From NCBI GenBank assembly GCA_017311185.1, contig JAESUZ010001730.1, positions 124,001 to 188,000 of the forward strand: a stretch of 64,000 nucleotides of DNA, written 5' to 3'. Both the position numbers and the translations under genes were made by a program. Shown here piece by piece: positions 49,561-63,800 of this stretch (its first letter is position 1; each line of letters starts with the position of its first letter). The stretch comes from Proteles cristata cristata. Taxonomy: Eukaryota > Chordata > Mammalia > Carnivora > Hyaenidae. The notes under the pieces were generated by a model, which saw only the letters and a program-made list of their open reading frames with translations, made no database searches and was not told the origin of the DNA.

Positions 49561-49767
49561 GGGGCACCTGGGTGGCTCCGTCCATTAAGTGTCCTACTTT
49601 GGTCACGGTCTTGTGGTTTGGGGGTTCGAGCCCTGCGCTGGGCTCTGTGCTGACAGCTCGGAGCCTGGAGCCTGCTTCAGATTCTGTGTCTCCCTCTCTC
49701 TCTGCCCTTCCCTTGCTTGGGCTCTGTCTCTCTGTCTCTTTCAAAACAATAAACGTTAAAAATAAAA
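49561..49767 (+). mobile_element. Felid tRNA-SINE (PRKAG2 intron 6)
   Basis: Full copy flanked by aaagccgaaagctca and aaagccaaaagctca. Confidence 0.92.
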
Positions 49768-50379
49768 AAGCCAAAAGCTCAGTGCTGAAAAGGACTATCT
49801 AAATACTGAGGGCAGATAAACACAGGGAAAACAGCTCACCTTTATTAACAACCAAAGGAGTGAAGATTGAAGCAAACTTATTATTTAGAGCTGCTAAATC
49901 GGCCAGTATTTTTCAGCGACAGGACCTAAAGCAAGTGCTGTTGTAAAATCGCGTGGGGCCCCGTAAATTGTGTTTCTGAGCTTCAGCTTGTATGAAGAAT
50001 CACAAAAATATTCATACTGTTCGTGTGCTAGCTTTTACTGTTGAAGTCTGGAGTCACCCTAGATTTTAGGAGGAGGATTCAGAGATGTTTAATGTCGTGT
50101 TATTCTGATACTGAAAGTAGAAAAGAAATCTCTGCCCCCAACAAAAGAAAACGTATGAAGTACTGGCATACCAAAATGAGAAAAAAAGCACCAAATAGAA
50201 AAATTAGGAAGACCATGTTGAAGTAAAAAAAGAAAAAAGGTTTATGGTGGCAAAAAATATAGACTATAAAACTATGCACTGTAATTGTATAAAATATGTG
50301 TTTACGTGGAAAAGATCAAAGAGAAATAAGCAGAAAATTAAGCTATTATTAAGGAGCTGGGACAGTGATGCTGTTGTTT

Positions 50380-50605
50380 CTTTTTTATTTTTTTAAAAAA
50401 TTTTTTAACGTTTATTTATTTTTGAGAGGGGGGGGCAAGCATGAGCAGGGGAGGGTCAGAGAGAGAGGGAGACACAGAATCAGAAGCAGCTCCAGGCTCT
50501 GAGCTGTCAGCACAGAGCCCGACGCGGGGCTCGAACCCACGAACCGTGAGATCATGACCTGAGTTGAAGTCGGACGCTTAACCGACTGAGCCGCCCAGAC
50601 ACCCC
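50380..50605 (-). mobile_element. Felid tRNA-SINE (intron 6)
   Basis: Antisense copy, close to consensus, ending gagccgcccagacacccc. It has a G8 run in the body. Confidence 0.9.
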
Positions 50606-51249
50606 ACTGTTAACTAAGAAAGAAAAAAGTTCTTCCCCCACCCGGTGTATTCCAAGCCCCAGCTTCCCAGTGGAAACAAATGAGAGAATTACAGGGACCC
50701 AGGGTTCTCTACCAGACTGGGGTTGAGAATCTAGCACCTGTTTGTGCCTCTATGGTGACACGTCTCGCCTCTGGCATGACCTACATGGGTGCTCGGCTCC
50801 CTTACGTGAGAACAGGGACGGCTGGGGGCTGAGGGAATCTCATTCATTACTCCCTAGGCTCCTCTCAGCCCTGCCCAGGACCGCGTCCTGACGGTCTACT
50901 CAACTGTCGGGGTTTCTGTCTGTCGGCAGAGGACAGGGAAGAGGAGGTGGAGGTGCCGAGGGCCAATCAGACGACATGGACAGAAGTAGCAACGAAGCGG
51001 CATCTGTAAGCTGATCAAGTATTTTCTGAACCAGAGCTTGTATCAAGAATCCCGACGACATTCACGCTGTTTACGTATCTGCACGGCGCCAGGGGTTGTG
51101 AGCCGACCTACATGGTCTGCTAGCTCTACCCAGATGATTCTCTGGGGTCCCAGAGTGTGGTCCCAGAAGATACTATCAAAGACTATGGGGGCGAAGTCAC
51201 AGATAAACATTTTAAAACATTAAATTATCAGTTCATCTTGTTTTTCTCA
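50606..51249. other. PRKAG2 intron 6, no feature seen
   Basis: Nothing recognised. One segment (51030-51110) resembles 49985-50060 weakly (gcttgtat.aagaatc), too short to name. Confidence 0.35.
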
Positions 51250-51359
51250 ACAGCTCAGAGCCCGCCACGCAGGGCTCGATCTCATGAACCGTGAGACCAT
51301 GTCCTGAGCCGAGATCCTGAGTCGGAAGCTCAACCCACTGAGCCCCCACAGGTGCCCCA
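51250..51359 (-). mobile_element. tRNA-SINE fragment, head end only
   Basis: Antisense copy that lacks its tail and body start. It ends cccacaggtgcccc. Confidence 0.8.
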
Positions 51360-53185
51360 GGAAAACCAATTTTAAAATCATTTCTCAACATCATTCATGA
51401 AACCCTAAGTGGCCACAGCTGTTGCAAACCCATTCCAGAAGGTTCCGAGTTTGGCCATGATGAAATAACTGTACAGGCCAGACAAAACACACAAAGCACT
51501 GAAAGCACCAGCGTGCACCACACAGGCAAGGTTCGAGAAGCCATGATTCCCGAGAGAAAGGCGCATGTGACGTGAGCTCCACAGTCATTCTGGAGATTTT
51601 CTGCGATGTTTTCCGAACCCTCTTCAAATAGGTGCATCTCAACAGAAAGCCGGATTCTTGCAAAAAGAATCCAACCCCAGGCAGGTTAAACACAAACAAA
51701 ACCAGACCTCAGCACACATCAGACAAGATGCTGAGAATCAAAGGACAGGAGAAAATCAGCTGGAGGAAAAAGACACAACTGCTCTTAAAGAGGCTACAAG
51801 GCACTGACAGCCCAGCAGGGAGTCTGTTTTTCTCTCAAATGTAAAGACTCTTCCTTCAGAAACACAAAATGTCGCTTCCCTGACTAATCTGCTACCTAAA
51901 AGCTCTTAGCCAGCCCTGTAACTGCTGTGAAGTTGCCACGTGCGTCTAAAGGCCAGCACCTGACTCTGCATGTTGGCTGGTCCACCCGTGGGGGCACACA
52001 GGCCGTGATATGGAAGTTAGGCACTGACAAGTTGTGCGGACTTCAGTGAACGCTGGTGCTGTGTGTCAGTGGCGAGGAAGATGGTGAGAAGAACCCCCAG
52101 GCAAAGAGGAGGTTAAGAAGTTAACGTGAAAAGTGCCATCGCTTCTGCAAGAGGAGGCAGAACCACCAGAAAATAAGGAAAAGAAATAAAACACCTCCTT
52201 CCCCTTCTTTTCAATGGATGAAACCAGCTAGAGTCCCACCTCCACTGCTCAGGTCCTCGACCTTCTCTGAACCTGCGACGGACTAAGATGGTGTTTTCCT
52301 CACAGGGGACAACGGGGACCGACTGGGCTCGTACGTGAAGATGCTCGGCATGATGTCGGCGCCGAGAGCCCATCAGAATAAATGCTTTAACTGTCCGCCC
52401 TACAGGGATCCAGCCAGAAGCAGACAGAGAAACAGCCACTATTCTAATTCCACCCATGTCATGCACCCATGTCATGGGACGGACGAGTCCCAGCCTCTGA
52501 AGACCCAGGACAACGCTGTGAGGTGGAAGAGCCACCCTCACGCTCGCACGGATGGCTTCATGGGTCCCCCAGGGGGACAGGCCTGCCTGGGGCTCCTGCG
52601 CTCTGGCCACACCTCCCTGTGAACCTTGGCTTTCACGACACCGCGTGCACAGAGCTGAGGAGCAACTGAAAACCTGACTTAGAAGGTTCTTAGCAATTAC
52701 AGAAGGGGTGTTACCAGTTAACCAATAAACAGGATGAAAAGCAGATGCACAATCTGGCTCCAATTTGCAGGAAAAAACTCTTGGGGGGTCTTGAGTACCC
52801 CTGAAAGTTTCTCTTCAACGGCTATGCAATTTGCTCAAAGTGTCATCGGTTTTGAACTGTACTTTTAATAGGATTTTCAAGCGACCAAATGTTGATAATT
52901 TGGCAAGATGGAAAATAAAATTTTAATTAAGAAATGATTTCTTAAAATAGTAACAAGCCCCAAGAGATCTGGGCAGTCTAATGTCAAGTGGCACATCTGT
53001 GTTCCCCCCAATGTGAATCTGGTTCCTTCGATGTCTCTCTGTTCTCTATATGGTTTTACCTCAATTTTCAGTAACAAAGCTGATTGTGGGGCTTTTAAAA
53101 TTAACGCTGATGAACAGCTAAAGCTCTTTAAAACTGTCCAATCTGGTTTCGTACTAAATTTTTACATCAGGACTTGACCAGTGGA
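51360..53185. other. PRKAG2 intron 6, no gene seen
   Basis: An open frame of 216 codons at 52763-52113 (minus) has no recognised domain and lies in intron sequence. I do not call it a gene. Confidence 0.4.
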
Positions 53186-53388
53186 TTTTTTAATGAATGT
53201 TTATTTTTTGAGAGGGAGAACGAGCGAGTGGGGGAGGGGCAGAGAGAGAGGGAGACACAAAATCCGAAGCAGCTCCAGGCTCCGAGCTGTCAGCACAGAG
53301 CCTGATGTGGGGGCTTGAACTCACAAACTGTGAGATCATGATCAGAGACGAAGTCGGACGCTCAACCGACCGAGCCCCCGGAGTGCCC
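53186..53388 (-). mobile_element. Felid tRNA-SINE (intron 6)
   Basis: Antisense copy flanked by aggacttgaccagtgg and aggacttgtccagtgg. Confidence 0.92.
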
Positions 53389-54339
53389 CAGGACTTGTCC
53401 AGTGGCTTCAACACCACCCGGTGGCGACTCTCCGGTCTCTGATAGCGCTCCGCTGTGTAAGGAAGGGTCCAGCTTCTCTGGGGTGAGGTACCCGAGCCCT
53501 TCCACAACCCAGCCCCAGCCAACAGGCTGAACTTTCTTTTTTCCTCCTGTGTCTCAGTGTCCCTTCTCCTTCAAGTGCACTTACTTACCTTCAACTCTAC
53601 CTGTTAAAACCCGGATGACCTTTGACTTCTAATTCCACAACAAAACCTCCCCGTGTCACTGCAGTCAAAGGCGGTGTCCCTTTGCTCTGCTCCCACAGCA
53701 CCTAATTCGTATCCTTTCTGTGACTCCTTTCTGGAGTTCCCGAGTCTCCTTAAGCTTAAAAATGGCAGAGTAGAAACATTCCTGACGTTTCCTCCTGAAA
53801 GCCACCCCCTAGCTACAGGGACTAGGAACTGGGAAAGGGATGAGCCCAGAGGTCTGCAGGCCGGAAAGCAGATGGACGGCGTTAATGAGTCACAGGGACG
53901 AAGGGTGGCGATGAGAAGGGGCTGGGTGGAGCCCGGGGGGCGGGCGGCACACTGACCTCGGCCTGGACAGAGGGCCCGAGACGGGAGGCCCTGGTGGGGG
54001 TGGGCACAGAGCCACAGAAGCACACGGGGAGCCTGTTTCCGATCAGGGAAGAAAGAGCCACCTGCTGTTGCCATCAAAGGACCATTTTCCGGGGAAACGG
54101 CTGCACACGTGCAACAGTCGGATCAGACCGTTTGGGGACGGACAAGATGAGTGCAGCTCCCCTAGGAGCCCACCTGTGCACACGACGGGAACTCACTCAG
54201 ATTTCTGGTGTTGGCTCTTAGTTACGAACCGATGGCCAAGACTCGCCGGCCACCTGACAAAACTGCGGAAGGTCCAGCTTTGGCTGCATCTTACCTGACG
54301 GGGCAGGAAAACAAAACTTCCAAGAAGTAGGACAAAAAG
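53389..54339. other. PRKAG2 intron 6, no feature seen
   Basis: Nothing recognised. The open frame at 54077-53604 (minus) lacks any identifiable feature. Confidence 0.35.
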
Positions 54340-54539
54340 GCCGAGAGAGAAAGAGAGAGAGAGACAGCATGAGCAGGGGAGGGCCAGAGAGGCAGGGAGA
54401 TACAGAATCTGAAACAGGCTCCAGGCTCTGAGCTGGCTGTCAGCACAGAGCCCGACATGAGGCTCGAACCCACGATCCAAGAGATCATGACCTGAGCTGA
54501 AGTCGGACGCTTAACTGACTGAGCCACCCAGGTGCCCCA
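54340..54539 (-). mobile_element. Felid tRNA-SINE lacking its tail, next to L1
   Basis: Antisense copy without the A-rich tail. The head ends tgagccacccaggtgcccc. Confidence 0.88.
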
Positions 54540-54589
54540 TCAAAGAGCTTTCTTTAATATAGTGTTACTCGCAGGTGCAGTGTGCATAA

Positions 54590-57500
54590 CAAGCTTTTAA
54601 AACTAACAAGAGACAGAAAGCTAGCCAAAATGATGAAACGGAAGAACTCTCCTCCAAAGAAATTCCAGGACGAAATGACAGCTAAAGAACTGCTCAAAAC
54701 AGATATAAGCAACATAACTGAACAAAAATTTAGAACAATAGTCATAAAATTAATCGCTGGGTTTGAAAAAGGCATGGAAGACATCAGAGAAACTATTGCT
54801 ACAAAGACTATGAAGCTTAAAAATAGTTATGAATTTAAAAATGCTATAAATGAGATGCATAATAAAATGGAGGCGTCCAACGCATGGATTGAAGAGGCAG
54901 AGAAGAGAATAGGTGAATTAGAAGACACAATTATAGAAAAAGAGGAAGCCAAGAAAAAGAGATAAACTGATCCAGGAACATGAAAGGAGAGTTCGAGAGC
55001 TGAGTGATACAATGAAACAGAACAATACCTGTATCACAGGAATTCCAGAAGAGGAAGAGAGAGGGAAAGGCGCTGAAGGAATCCTTGAACAAATAATAGC
55101 AGAGAACTTCCCCAATCTAGGGAGGGAAACAGACACTGAGATCCAAGAGGCACAGAGAACTCCCCTCAGCTGTAACTTGAGTTGATCTTCTGCACGACAT
55201 CATAGTGAAACTGGCAAAATAAGAAGGACAAAGAGAGAATTCTGAAAGCAGCTAGGGAGAAAAGGGCCCTAACACACAAAGGGAAACCTATCAGAGTGGT
55301 GACAGACCACTGAAACGTGGCAGGCCAGAAAGGAATGGCAGGAGATCTTCAATGTGATGAACGGAAAAAATATGCAGCCAAGAATCATCTATCCAGCAAG
55401 CCTGTCATTCAGAACAGAAGGAGAGATAAAAGTCTTTCCAAATAAACAAAAATGGTAAGAATTCGTCACCACTAAACCATCCCTACAAGAAATCCTGAGG
55501 GAGACTCTCTGAGGGAAATGTTGCAAGGAACACAAGGTACCAGAGACACCACCACAAGCATAAATCCCACAAAGGACACAATGACTCTCAACCCATATTT
55601 TTCAATAATAACACTGAATGTAACTGGACTAAATGCTCCAATCAAAAGACATAGGGTAGCAGAATGGATAAAAAAACAAAATGCATCTATTTGCTGTCTA
55701 TAAGGAACTCATTTTAGACCTGAGGACACCTTCAGATTGAAAGTAAGAGGCTGGAGAAATATTTATCATGCTACTGGAAGTCATAAGAAAGGTGGAGTAG
55801 CTATACTTATATCAGACAAACTGGACTTTAAAGTAAAGGCAGTAACAAGGGATGAAGAAGGGCATTAGGGTCTATCCATCAGGAAGAACTAGCAATTATA
55901 AATGTCTACACACCGAATACAGAAGCACCCAAATACAAAACAATTAATCACAAACATAAGCTTATTGATAAGAATGTGCTAATAGCAGGGGACTTTAATA
56001 CTCCACTTACAGCAATGGATAGATCAACTAGACAGAAAATCACTAAAGAAACAATGGAATTGAATGACACATTGGACCAGATGGATCTGACAGATATATT
56101 AAGAACTCTACATCCTGAGGCCATGGAATTCACTTTCTTCTCAAGTGCGCATGGCACATGCTCCAAGACAGATCACATACTGGGACATAAAGCAGCCTTC
56201 AATACATATAAAAGAATTGAGATCCTACCATGCACACTTTCAGGTCACAATGCTATGATATTTGAAATCAACCACAGGAAGAAGTCTGGAAGACCTCCAA
56301 AAACATGGAGGTTAAAGAACACCCTACTAAAGAACGAATGGGCCAATCAGGCGATTAGAGAAGAAATTTAAAAATATATGGAAACAAATGAAAATAAAAA
56401 TACAACAATTCAAACTCTATGTGATGCAGCAAAGGCAGCCCTAAGAGGAAAGTAAAGTACATTGCACTCCAGGCCTGTTTCAAGAAATTAGAAAAAGTAC
56501 AAGTACAAAAATCTAACAGCTCACCTAAAGGAACTAGAAGGAGAGCAACAAGAGCACCCCAAACCTAGTAGAAGAGAAATAATAAAAATCAGAGAAGAAA
56601 TAAATATAGAATCCAAAAAAAACCCCCCAAAAAACCCAAAACCCAAAACCCAAAAACAACAACAACCAGTTGAACAGATCAATGAAACCAACAGTTGTTT
56701 TTTTGAAAACATAAACAAAACTGACAAACTTCTAGCCAGGCTTCTCCAAAAGAAAAGAGAGAGCACCCAAATAGACAAAATCATGAATGAAAATGGACTT
56801 ATTACAACCAACCCCTCAGAAATACAAGCAATTATCAGGGAATGCTATGAAAAATTATATGCCAACAAACTGGACAATTTAGAAGAAACAGACAAATTCC
56901 TAACCACACACTACCAAAATTTACATGGGAAGAGATAGAAAATCTGAACAGACCTATAACTAGTGAAGAAATCAAATCAGTTATCAAAAATCTCCCAACA
57001 AATAAGAGCCCTGGGCCAGATGGCTTCCCTGGGAAATTCTACCAGACATTTAAAACAGAGTTAATACCCATTCTTCTCAAGCTATTCCAAAAGAAAGAAA
57101 AAAAAAGAAAAGAAATGGAAGGAAAACTTCTGAACTCATTCTTCAAAGCCAGCATCACTTTGATTCCCAAGGCAGACAGAGACCCAGCAAAAAAAAGGGA
57201 ACTACAGGCCAATATCTTTGATGAATAGGGATGCAAAAATCCTCAACAAGATATTTGCAAATTGAATGCAACAGCACATAAAAGAATTATCCACCATGAT
57301 CAAGTGGGATTCACTCCTGGGTTACAGGGCTAGTTCAATATTTGCAAATCAATTAATGGGATACATCACATTAACAAAAGAAAAGATAAAAACCATATGA
57401 TTCTGTCGATAGATGCAGAAAAAGCATTTGACAAAATACAGCATCCCTTCTTAATAAAGACCTCGAGAAAGTTGGGATAGAAGGAACTTACTTAAACATC

Positions 57501-59640
57501 ATAAAAGCCACCTATGAGAAGACCTCAGCTAACATCATCCTCAATGGGGAAAAACTGAGAGCTTTCCCCCTGAGATCAGGAACAGGACAGGGATGTCCAC
57601 TCTCACCACTGCTGTTTAACATAGTGCTGGAAGTCCTAGCCTCAGCCATCAGAAAACAAAAGGAAATCAAAGGCATCAGAATAGGCAAAGAAGAAGTCAA
57701 ACTTTCACTTTTCTCAGACGACATGATACTCTACAAAGAAAACCCGACAGACTTCACCAGAAGCCTACTAGAACTGATCCAAGAATTCAGCAAAGTTGCA
57801 GGGTACAAAATCAACATACAGAAATCGGTTGCATTTTTATACACCAACAATGAAGCAACAGAAAGAGAAATCAAGAAACCAATCCCATTTACAATTGCAC
57901 AAAAAACCATAAAATACCTAGGAATAGACCTAACCAAAGACATACGTGATCTGTATGATGAAATTTATAGAAAACTTATGAAGGAAACTGAAGACGACAC
58001 AAAGAAATGGAAAAACATTCCATGCTCATGGATTGGAAGAATAAATATAGTTAAAATGTCCTTACTACCCAAAGCAATCTACACTCAATGCAATCCCCAT
58101 CAAAACTGCACTGGCATTCTTCTCAAAACTAGAACTATCCTAAAATTTGTATGGAACCACAAATAGCCAAAGTAATATTGAAGAAGAAAACCAAAACGGA
58201 AGGCATCACCATCCCAGACTTTAGCCTCTACTACAAAGCTGTAATCATCAAGACAGTATGGTATTGGCACAAAAACAGACACACAGACCAATGGAATAAA
58301 ACAGAGAACTCAGAATTGGACCCACAAATGTATGGCCAACTAATCTTTGACCAAATGGGAAAAGGTATCCAATGGAAAAAAGACAGCCTCTTTAACAGAT
58401 GGTGCTGGGAGAACTGGACAGCAACATGCAGAAGAATGAAACTAGATCATTTTCTCACACCGTACACAAAAATAAAGTCAAAATGGATTAAGAACCTGAA
58501 TGTGAGATAGGAAATCATCAAAACCCTAGAGGAGAAAGCAGTAAACAACCTCCTTGACTTCAACCGCAGCAACTTCTTGACACATCCCCAAAGGCAAGGG
58601 AATTAAGAGCAAAAATGAACTACTGGGACCTCATCAAGATTAAAAGCTTCTGCACGGCAAAGGAAACAATCCATGAAAGTAATAGGCAACTGATGGAATG
58701 GGAAAAGATAGTTGCAAATGATATATCAGATAAAGGGCTAGTATCCAAAATCTGAAAGAAACTCATCAAACTCCACACCTGAAAAACAAATATTCCAGTA
58801 AAGATATGGGCAGAAGACATGAATAGGGACTACTCCAAACAGGACATCCAGATGGCCAACAGACACATGAAATGATGCTCAGCGTCCCTCATCATTAGGG
58901 AAATGCAGATGAAAACCACACTGAGATACCACCTCACGCCGGTCAGAGTGGCTAAAATGAAGAAGTCAGGAGACTCTAGGTGCTGGGGAGGATGTGGAGA
59001 AACGGGCACCCTCCTACACTGTTGGTGGGAATGTAAACTGGTGCAGCCCCTCTGGAAAACAGTGTGGAGGTTCCTCAGGAAACTAACACTAGAACTCCCC
59101 TAGGACCCAGCAATAGCACTGCTAGGAATTTACCCAAGGGATCCAGAAGTGCTGATGCATAGGGGCACATGGACCCCAGTGTTCACAGCAGCACTCTCCA
59201 CAATAGCTAAAACATGGAAAGAGCCTAAGTGTCCACCAACGGACGAATGGATCAGGAAGATGTGGTTCATCTATACCATGGAATACTACATGGCAATGAG
59301 AAACAATGAAATCTGGCCATGTGTAGCAACATGGATGGACCTTGAGGGTGTTATGCTGAGCGAAATAAGTCAGGCAGAGAAGGACAAATACCATATGTGT
59401 GCACGTATAGGAGGATTAGGAGGAACTTAACGGAGGACCATGGGGGAGAAGAAGTGGGGAAATAGTGGGGGAGAGGGAAAGAGGCAAACCATGAGAGACT
59501 CTTGAATACTGAGAACAAACTGAGGACTGATGGGGGTGGAGGGGAGGGGGGAGATGGGCATGGAGGAGGGCACTTGGGATGAGCACTGGGTGTTATATGG
59601 AAACCAACTTGAGAACAAACTATTTAAGAAAAAAAAAGAA
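54590..59640 (+). mobile_element. LINE-1, 5' truncated, sense, relatively young
   Basis: Carnivore L1 without a 5' UTR. ORF1 starts near 54630 and is open to 54965 (ends EEAKKKR), with a basic start and a heptad-rich coiled coil, then is broken to about 55500. ORF2 runs from about 55580 to 59430 in several frames. The endonuclease is readable (55976-56371, with LDQMDLTDILRTLHP and GHNAMIFEIN) and the reverse transcriptase is open at 57624-58166, with FSDDMI at the catalytic position (the SDD or ADD box typical of L1). The C-terminal part is readable near 58903-59430. A G-rich 3' UTR and an A-rich end follow at 59630-59640. Stops and frameshifts show it is inactive. It lies antisense to PRKAG2 in intron 6. 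Confidence 0.93.
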
Positions 59641-59933
59641 TATTAAAGGACCAATTCAGGGGGGCCCAAGACTTGCTAATCGAGGTTCCAGGGAAAGAAA
59701 ACAGCTGGAAGGAAATTACTGAGGACACAACCCACGGAATAGAGACCTGAGGGACACGCACGTCGGGTTCCAGAGGCACACCAGGCGCGCAGCCCAGTGA
59801 ACGAAAACACCACGACGAGGCACAGCTGTATGGAATCCTGGAGTACCGCATGTAAAGAGAAAACCCCGGAAGTTTCAAAGGGGAAAAAAATCATATATAA
59901 ACGGTAGAGAATAATTTAAAGAAATCCCAACAG

Positions 59934-60140
59934 GGGCGCCTGGGTGGCTTAGTCGGTTAAGCGTCCGACTTTCGCTTGGGTCATGATCTCGCGGTTCGTG
60001 GGTTCGAGCCCCGCGTCGAGCTCTGTGCTGACTACCAGCTCAGAGCCTGGAGCCTGTTTCAGTCTGTGACTCCCTCTCTCTCTGACCCTCCCCTGCTCAT
60101 GCTGTCTCTTTCTCTCCTAGAAAAAAAAAAAAAAAAAAAA
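59934..60140 (+). mobile_element. Young felid tRNA-SINE
   Basis: Close to consensus with a 20-base uninterrupted A tail. Flanked by aaagaaatcccaacag duplications. Confidence 0.94.
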
Positions 60141-60309
60141 GAAATCCCAACAGATTTCTAATATAGCCAGCTACAATGAAATAACGCCTTCAAATTCTGA
60201 ATAAAAGTTATTTTCATTATGGAATTCTATACCCAGCTGTCTATAAGGTGAGCATGAGACACAGATATTTAAACTTTCATGTAATTATCTCCCGTGCGTC
60301 CTTACACGG

Positions 60310-60840
60310 GAGTGTTAGGGACCGAATGTGTCCCCGCAGATTTCCTACGTTGGAGCCGTCACTGCCAATATTGATAGTATGTGGAGGCAGGACCTTTAAA
60401 TTTTTTTTTTTTTTTATGTTTTATTTATTTCTAGGGGAGAGAGAGAGAGACAGCGTGAGCAGGGGAGGGTCAGAGAGAGAGGGAGTCACAGACTGAAACA
60501 GGCTCCAGGCTCTGAGCTGGCAGTCAGCACAGAGCCCGACGCGGGGCTCGAACCCACGAACCGCGAGATCATGACCTAAGCGAAAGTCGGACGCTTAACC
60601 GACTAAGCCACCCAGGCGCCCCATGTGGAGGCAGGACCTTTAGGAGGTGATCAGGTTTAGATGATGTCACGGGGGTGGGGACCCCACGACGGGATTAGTG
60701 GCAGAGCTCTGTGCTATGAGGACACAGGGAGAAGGCAGCCGTCTGCAAGCCAGGAAAAGAGCCCTCATTGTGGAGGTGACCTGACCGTCACCTCCATGTC
60801 ACCTCCATCTTGGCCCTACAGCCTCGGTAACTGAGAAGCA
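60310..60840 (+). mobile_element. Old MaLR-like repeat split by a SINE
   Basis: gttagggaccgaatgtgtcc, then atgtggaggcaggacctttagg, gtttagatgatgtcac and a tail with gtctgcaagccaggaaaaga match a common old mammalian LTR-like repeat. The exact family is not certain. Confidence 0.5.
60400..60622 (-). mobile_element. Young felid tRNA-SINE in old repeat
   Basis: Antisense copy, near consensus, with a 20-bp exact duplication of atgtggaggcaggaccttta on both sides. Confidence 0.94.
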
Positions 60841-63800
60841 AACTCCTACTGTTTAAGCTCCCGGGCTGTGCCGGGTTTGTGCAGCCCGAGGGGGCGAAGA
60901 CGGAAGCTACTGAAAAATGTACTATGCTCCCCCAAGCCCCCCAAAGGGGAATGAATCAAGGAAGCAGAAAGCACATGTTCAATGGACAGGTGTTCCCAGG
61001 AGAAGAAGTGCTCCCGGGAGGACAGAAGGGCGCGAAGGCTCAGGAGGCGGCCGTGAGCAGTTTGGCGGTGACGCCGGGATGCCGGAGCAGGGGACAATGG
61101 ACCCACGAGGAGGGGCTCCAAACGGAGCTGAAAACATGTCTGACCGGTCTGACCACACAGCAAATTCCGTCAAGAAGTCAGAAGGTGTGAAAGGAGGCAG
61201 AGGGTCAGGGTAGAGAACAGGAGCGTCTACACTCCAGGAAGGACACTGCACTGTACACAAAGGGAGACTAAGTGGAGTTTGCCCTGGGCTCAGCAGTGAC
61301 TCTAACGGACAGAGTGGTGCCAGCAGGCTGGGCGGGACTTCGCCGTCACCGAGGCACTGGGCGTGCTGGGAGGAAGGGCGCCGGAGGAGCACCGCGGGCA
61401 GCGGGCGCCAGGCTGCCAGACCCGGGCGTAAAACACGCCGGACCTTCCCGAACTGCGGGAGCGCGGCCGTCAGGTCGAGAGTTCACAGCTCAACTGGCGG
61501 CTGCCGGGCAGCGTGACAAAGGCATAAGGAACAGGGGCAGAGGCGGCTGCTCTTCTATTGTAAGCTTTTTTGTCCTAGTTGACACCAAAAACGATTTCCT
61601 GACACTTTGAAACCTCCCCACTGGTCCCCAGCGCACGCTTGTGGGCTCAGCATGCCCCCCAGCCACCCAGTTAGGGTCAGCCTGCGGGGACAGGGCCACG
61701 GTCCCCCTCCCCCCCCTGCTTCAAGCAAAGCGCTTTGCCCTGTTTTATTCTTTCCGGGCATACCGATGCTAGAACTTTGTTCTGGACGCCGTCTGCTTAT
61801 TTGCTGGTCCTAAGAATTACTCAGCTTCTTGAGGAATCTTTCTATATTTTATTATTTGCTCTCCTACCGGGTTTCGAGTCCTCTGTACATTAGATGATGT
61901 CGTCGGCAAGTCAGCAGTCAAGTCCCTGTCTCAAATGTTGATGGGCTTCGAGTAAAAGAATCCTAGGTTTCTTAGCTCGGGTTCCCCGGAAAGCAGAGCC
62001 CGACTTGCAGTCACTGATCTGGGAACTGTGACCCCGCGAGCGGGCGTGGAGGACGGGGCTGAAACGGGCCAGCAGGTGAGCCAGTATATTGATGGGTGGC
62101 TGAGGCGGCCGCAAGGCCAGGCAGACTGACTCCGTTCCACTTAGTTCCATTGGGATCTTCTGAGGACCATCCGCCCTGGGGTGCAAGGTGGAGGCCATGA
62201 TCCACTGGCTTCTATCCTGTTGGTGAAGCGGGCTGGAGGTACGCTGGCGGGGATGGGGTCAACAGGGGGCATGAGAGGATTTTAAACTGGTGCACGAGAG
62301 GCACCGGATGGGACTGGGAACCGTGCTCCAGGCGGGGATTTAACGGGTGTTCTTTGGAGGGGAGGTCCACTGCGAGCCATCGAGTCGCTCACTGAGCTGA
62401 CCGCACCTGTGCGTCCCGTCCATCAGACACCATGCCAGGCTCTGTCAGCTGTCAGCTGAAGCCGAGATATGCCTGTCCTGGTATTACTACCCTGATGGAA
62501 CAGTCCAGAAAGGAAATGGGGCTCAACCTCTGTGGCCTTTTTGGTCAATGCATAGAGTAATCCTAGAGATTACTATTCTTTTCCTATTATGAATACTTTG
62601 TTGACACACCTTACCCGGGATTGGGGCCACGTGCCTTACCCACAGGCTTTTCTTGCTTCTGCTTCTTGATTTATGAGGAATCTTGTTTTCTTTCATCTCT
62701 AGCCAAAGTTCCACTGAGGTCACCGACAGCTGGGCAGTCTGCTCTCTACACCCCCTTATTACACAAGAACGTGACTTGCCCGGATCAGAAAGCACACTGG
62801 CTTAGTACAGGCAGGCAGGCACCCTCTCGTAATCTCCACACCCGTCTCAGGGTTCAGCTTCCTCCAACCACCACTTACTGCACTTTCCCCATTTCTGAAG
62901 ATCATTGTCCTTGACACGGAAAGAGTTCAAAAAGAGATGAAGAGTTCTACTTTCCCTTTAGTAGCACCTGCAGCGTGAACCCTGAGCAACAGGCTGGCCT
63001 TCTCGTTCCTTCTGGCTGTTTACATAAGCCAGCCCTGTGCCCTTTCCACTTCTGGATCTCAATCCTGGTCCCAGTTAAGGAGACTGTGGGTGGCCCCCCC
63101 TCCTCGGCCTGCTCTTCCCTGAGCTTGCTTTTGATCATATGCTCTTCGTTTTTAATTCTACATGTTCTATAAACTCGTGCTTAGCAAACAGTTATTTGGA
63201 TGCCTGCTGTTTGCACTTTCCCTGGCCTTATTAGTAATGACACTGATTGAAATAGTTTGAACAAGAAAACGAAGTAGTGATGAATCATAATAGAATGGAA
63301 CACATACATTTACAAATCTATGTTGACATATAGGATTGAATAAAGAAATGGGATGTTAATAAGTTACTGATATCAATCAGCTTATTGATTGTACGTAAGG
63401 TAACTTACGTAGCTCCTGCGTCCCCAAGGAAGTGGAACAGAGCTCCTCACCCTGTACGTGTGGGCTGTGCCCAGCGACCTCCTCCTCAGAGGACAGCAGG
63501 GAAGTGCTGGAACCTGACGCAGACCACCTGAGCCAGGTGACCACGGTTAAGGTCAAGGGTGATAACATGTGCTACCAGTACACACCCCTGGGACCATGGG
63601 TACGAACGGCACCGTAGCCCCGTGGTCTTCCTTCCTAGGCTCCCAGTCCCAGTCTGACCACGAGGAAAACATCAGGACAGTGTCAACAGAATTATCTGCC
63701 CAGTGCTCCTCAAAACCATTAAGGCCACAGAAGCAAGGCAAGTCTGGAAAAGCTGCCGTGGCCGCGGGGAGCCAAAGGAGACGCGATGACCAAATCTCCC

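Noticed and set aside
52113..52763. 216-codon open frame in PRKAG2 intron 6
   Set aside because: No recognisable domain, no splice or promoter context, and an overlapping open frame on the plus strand.
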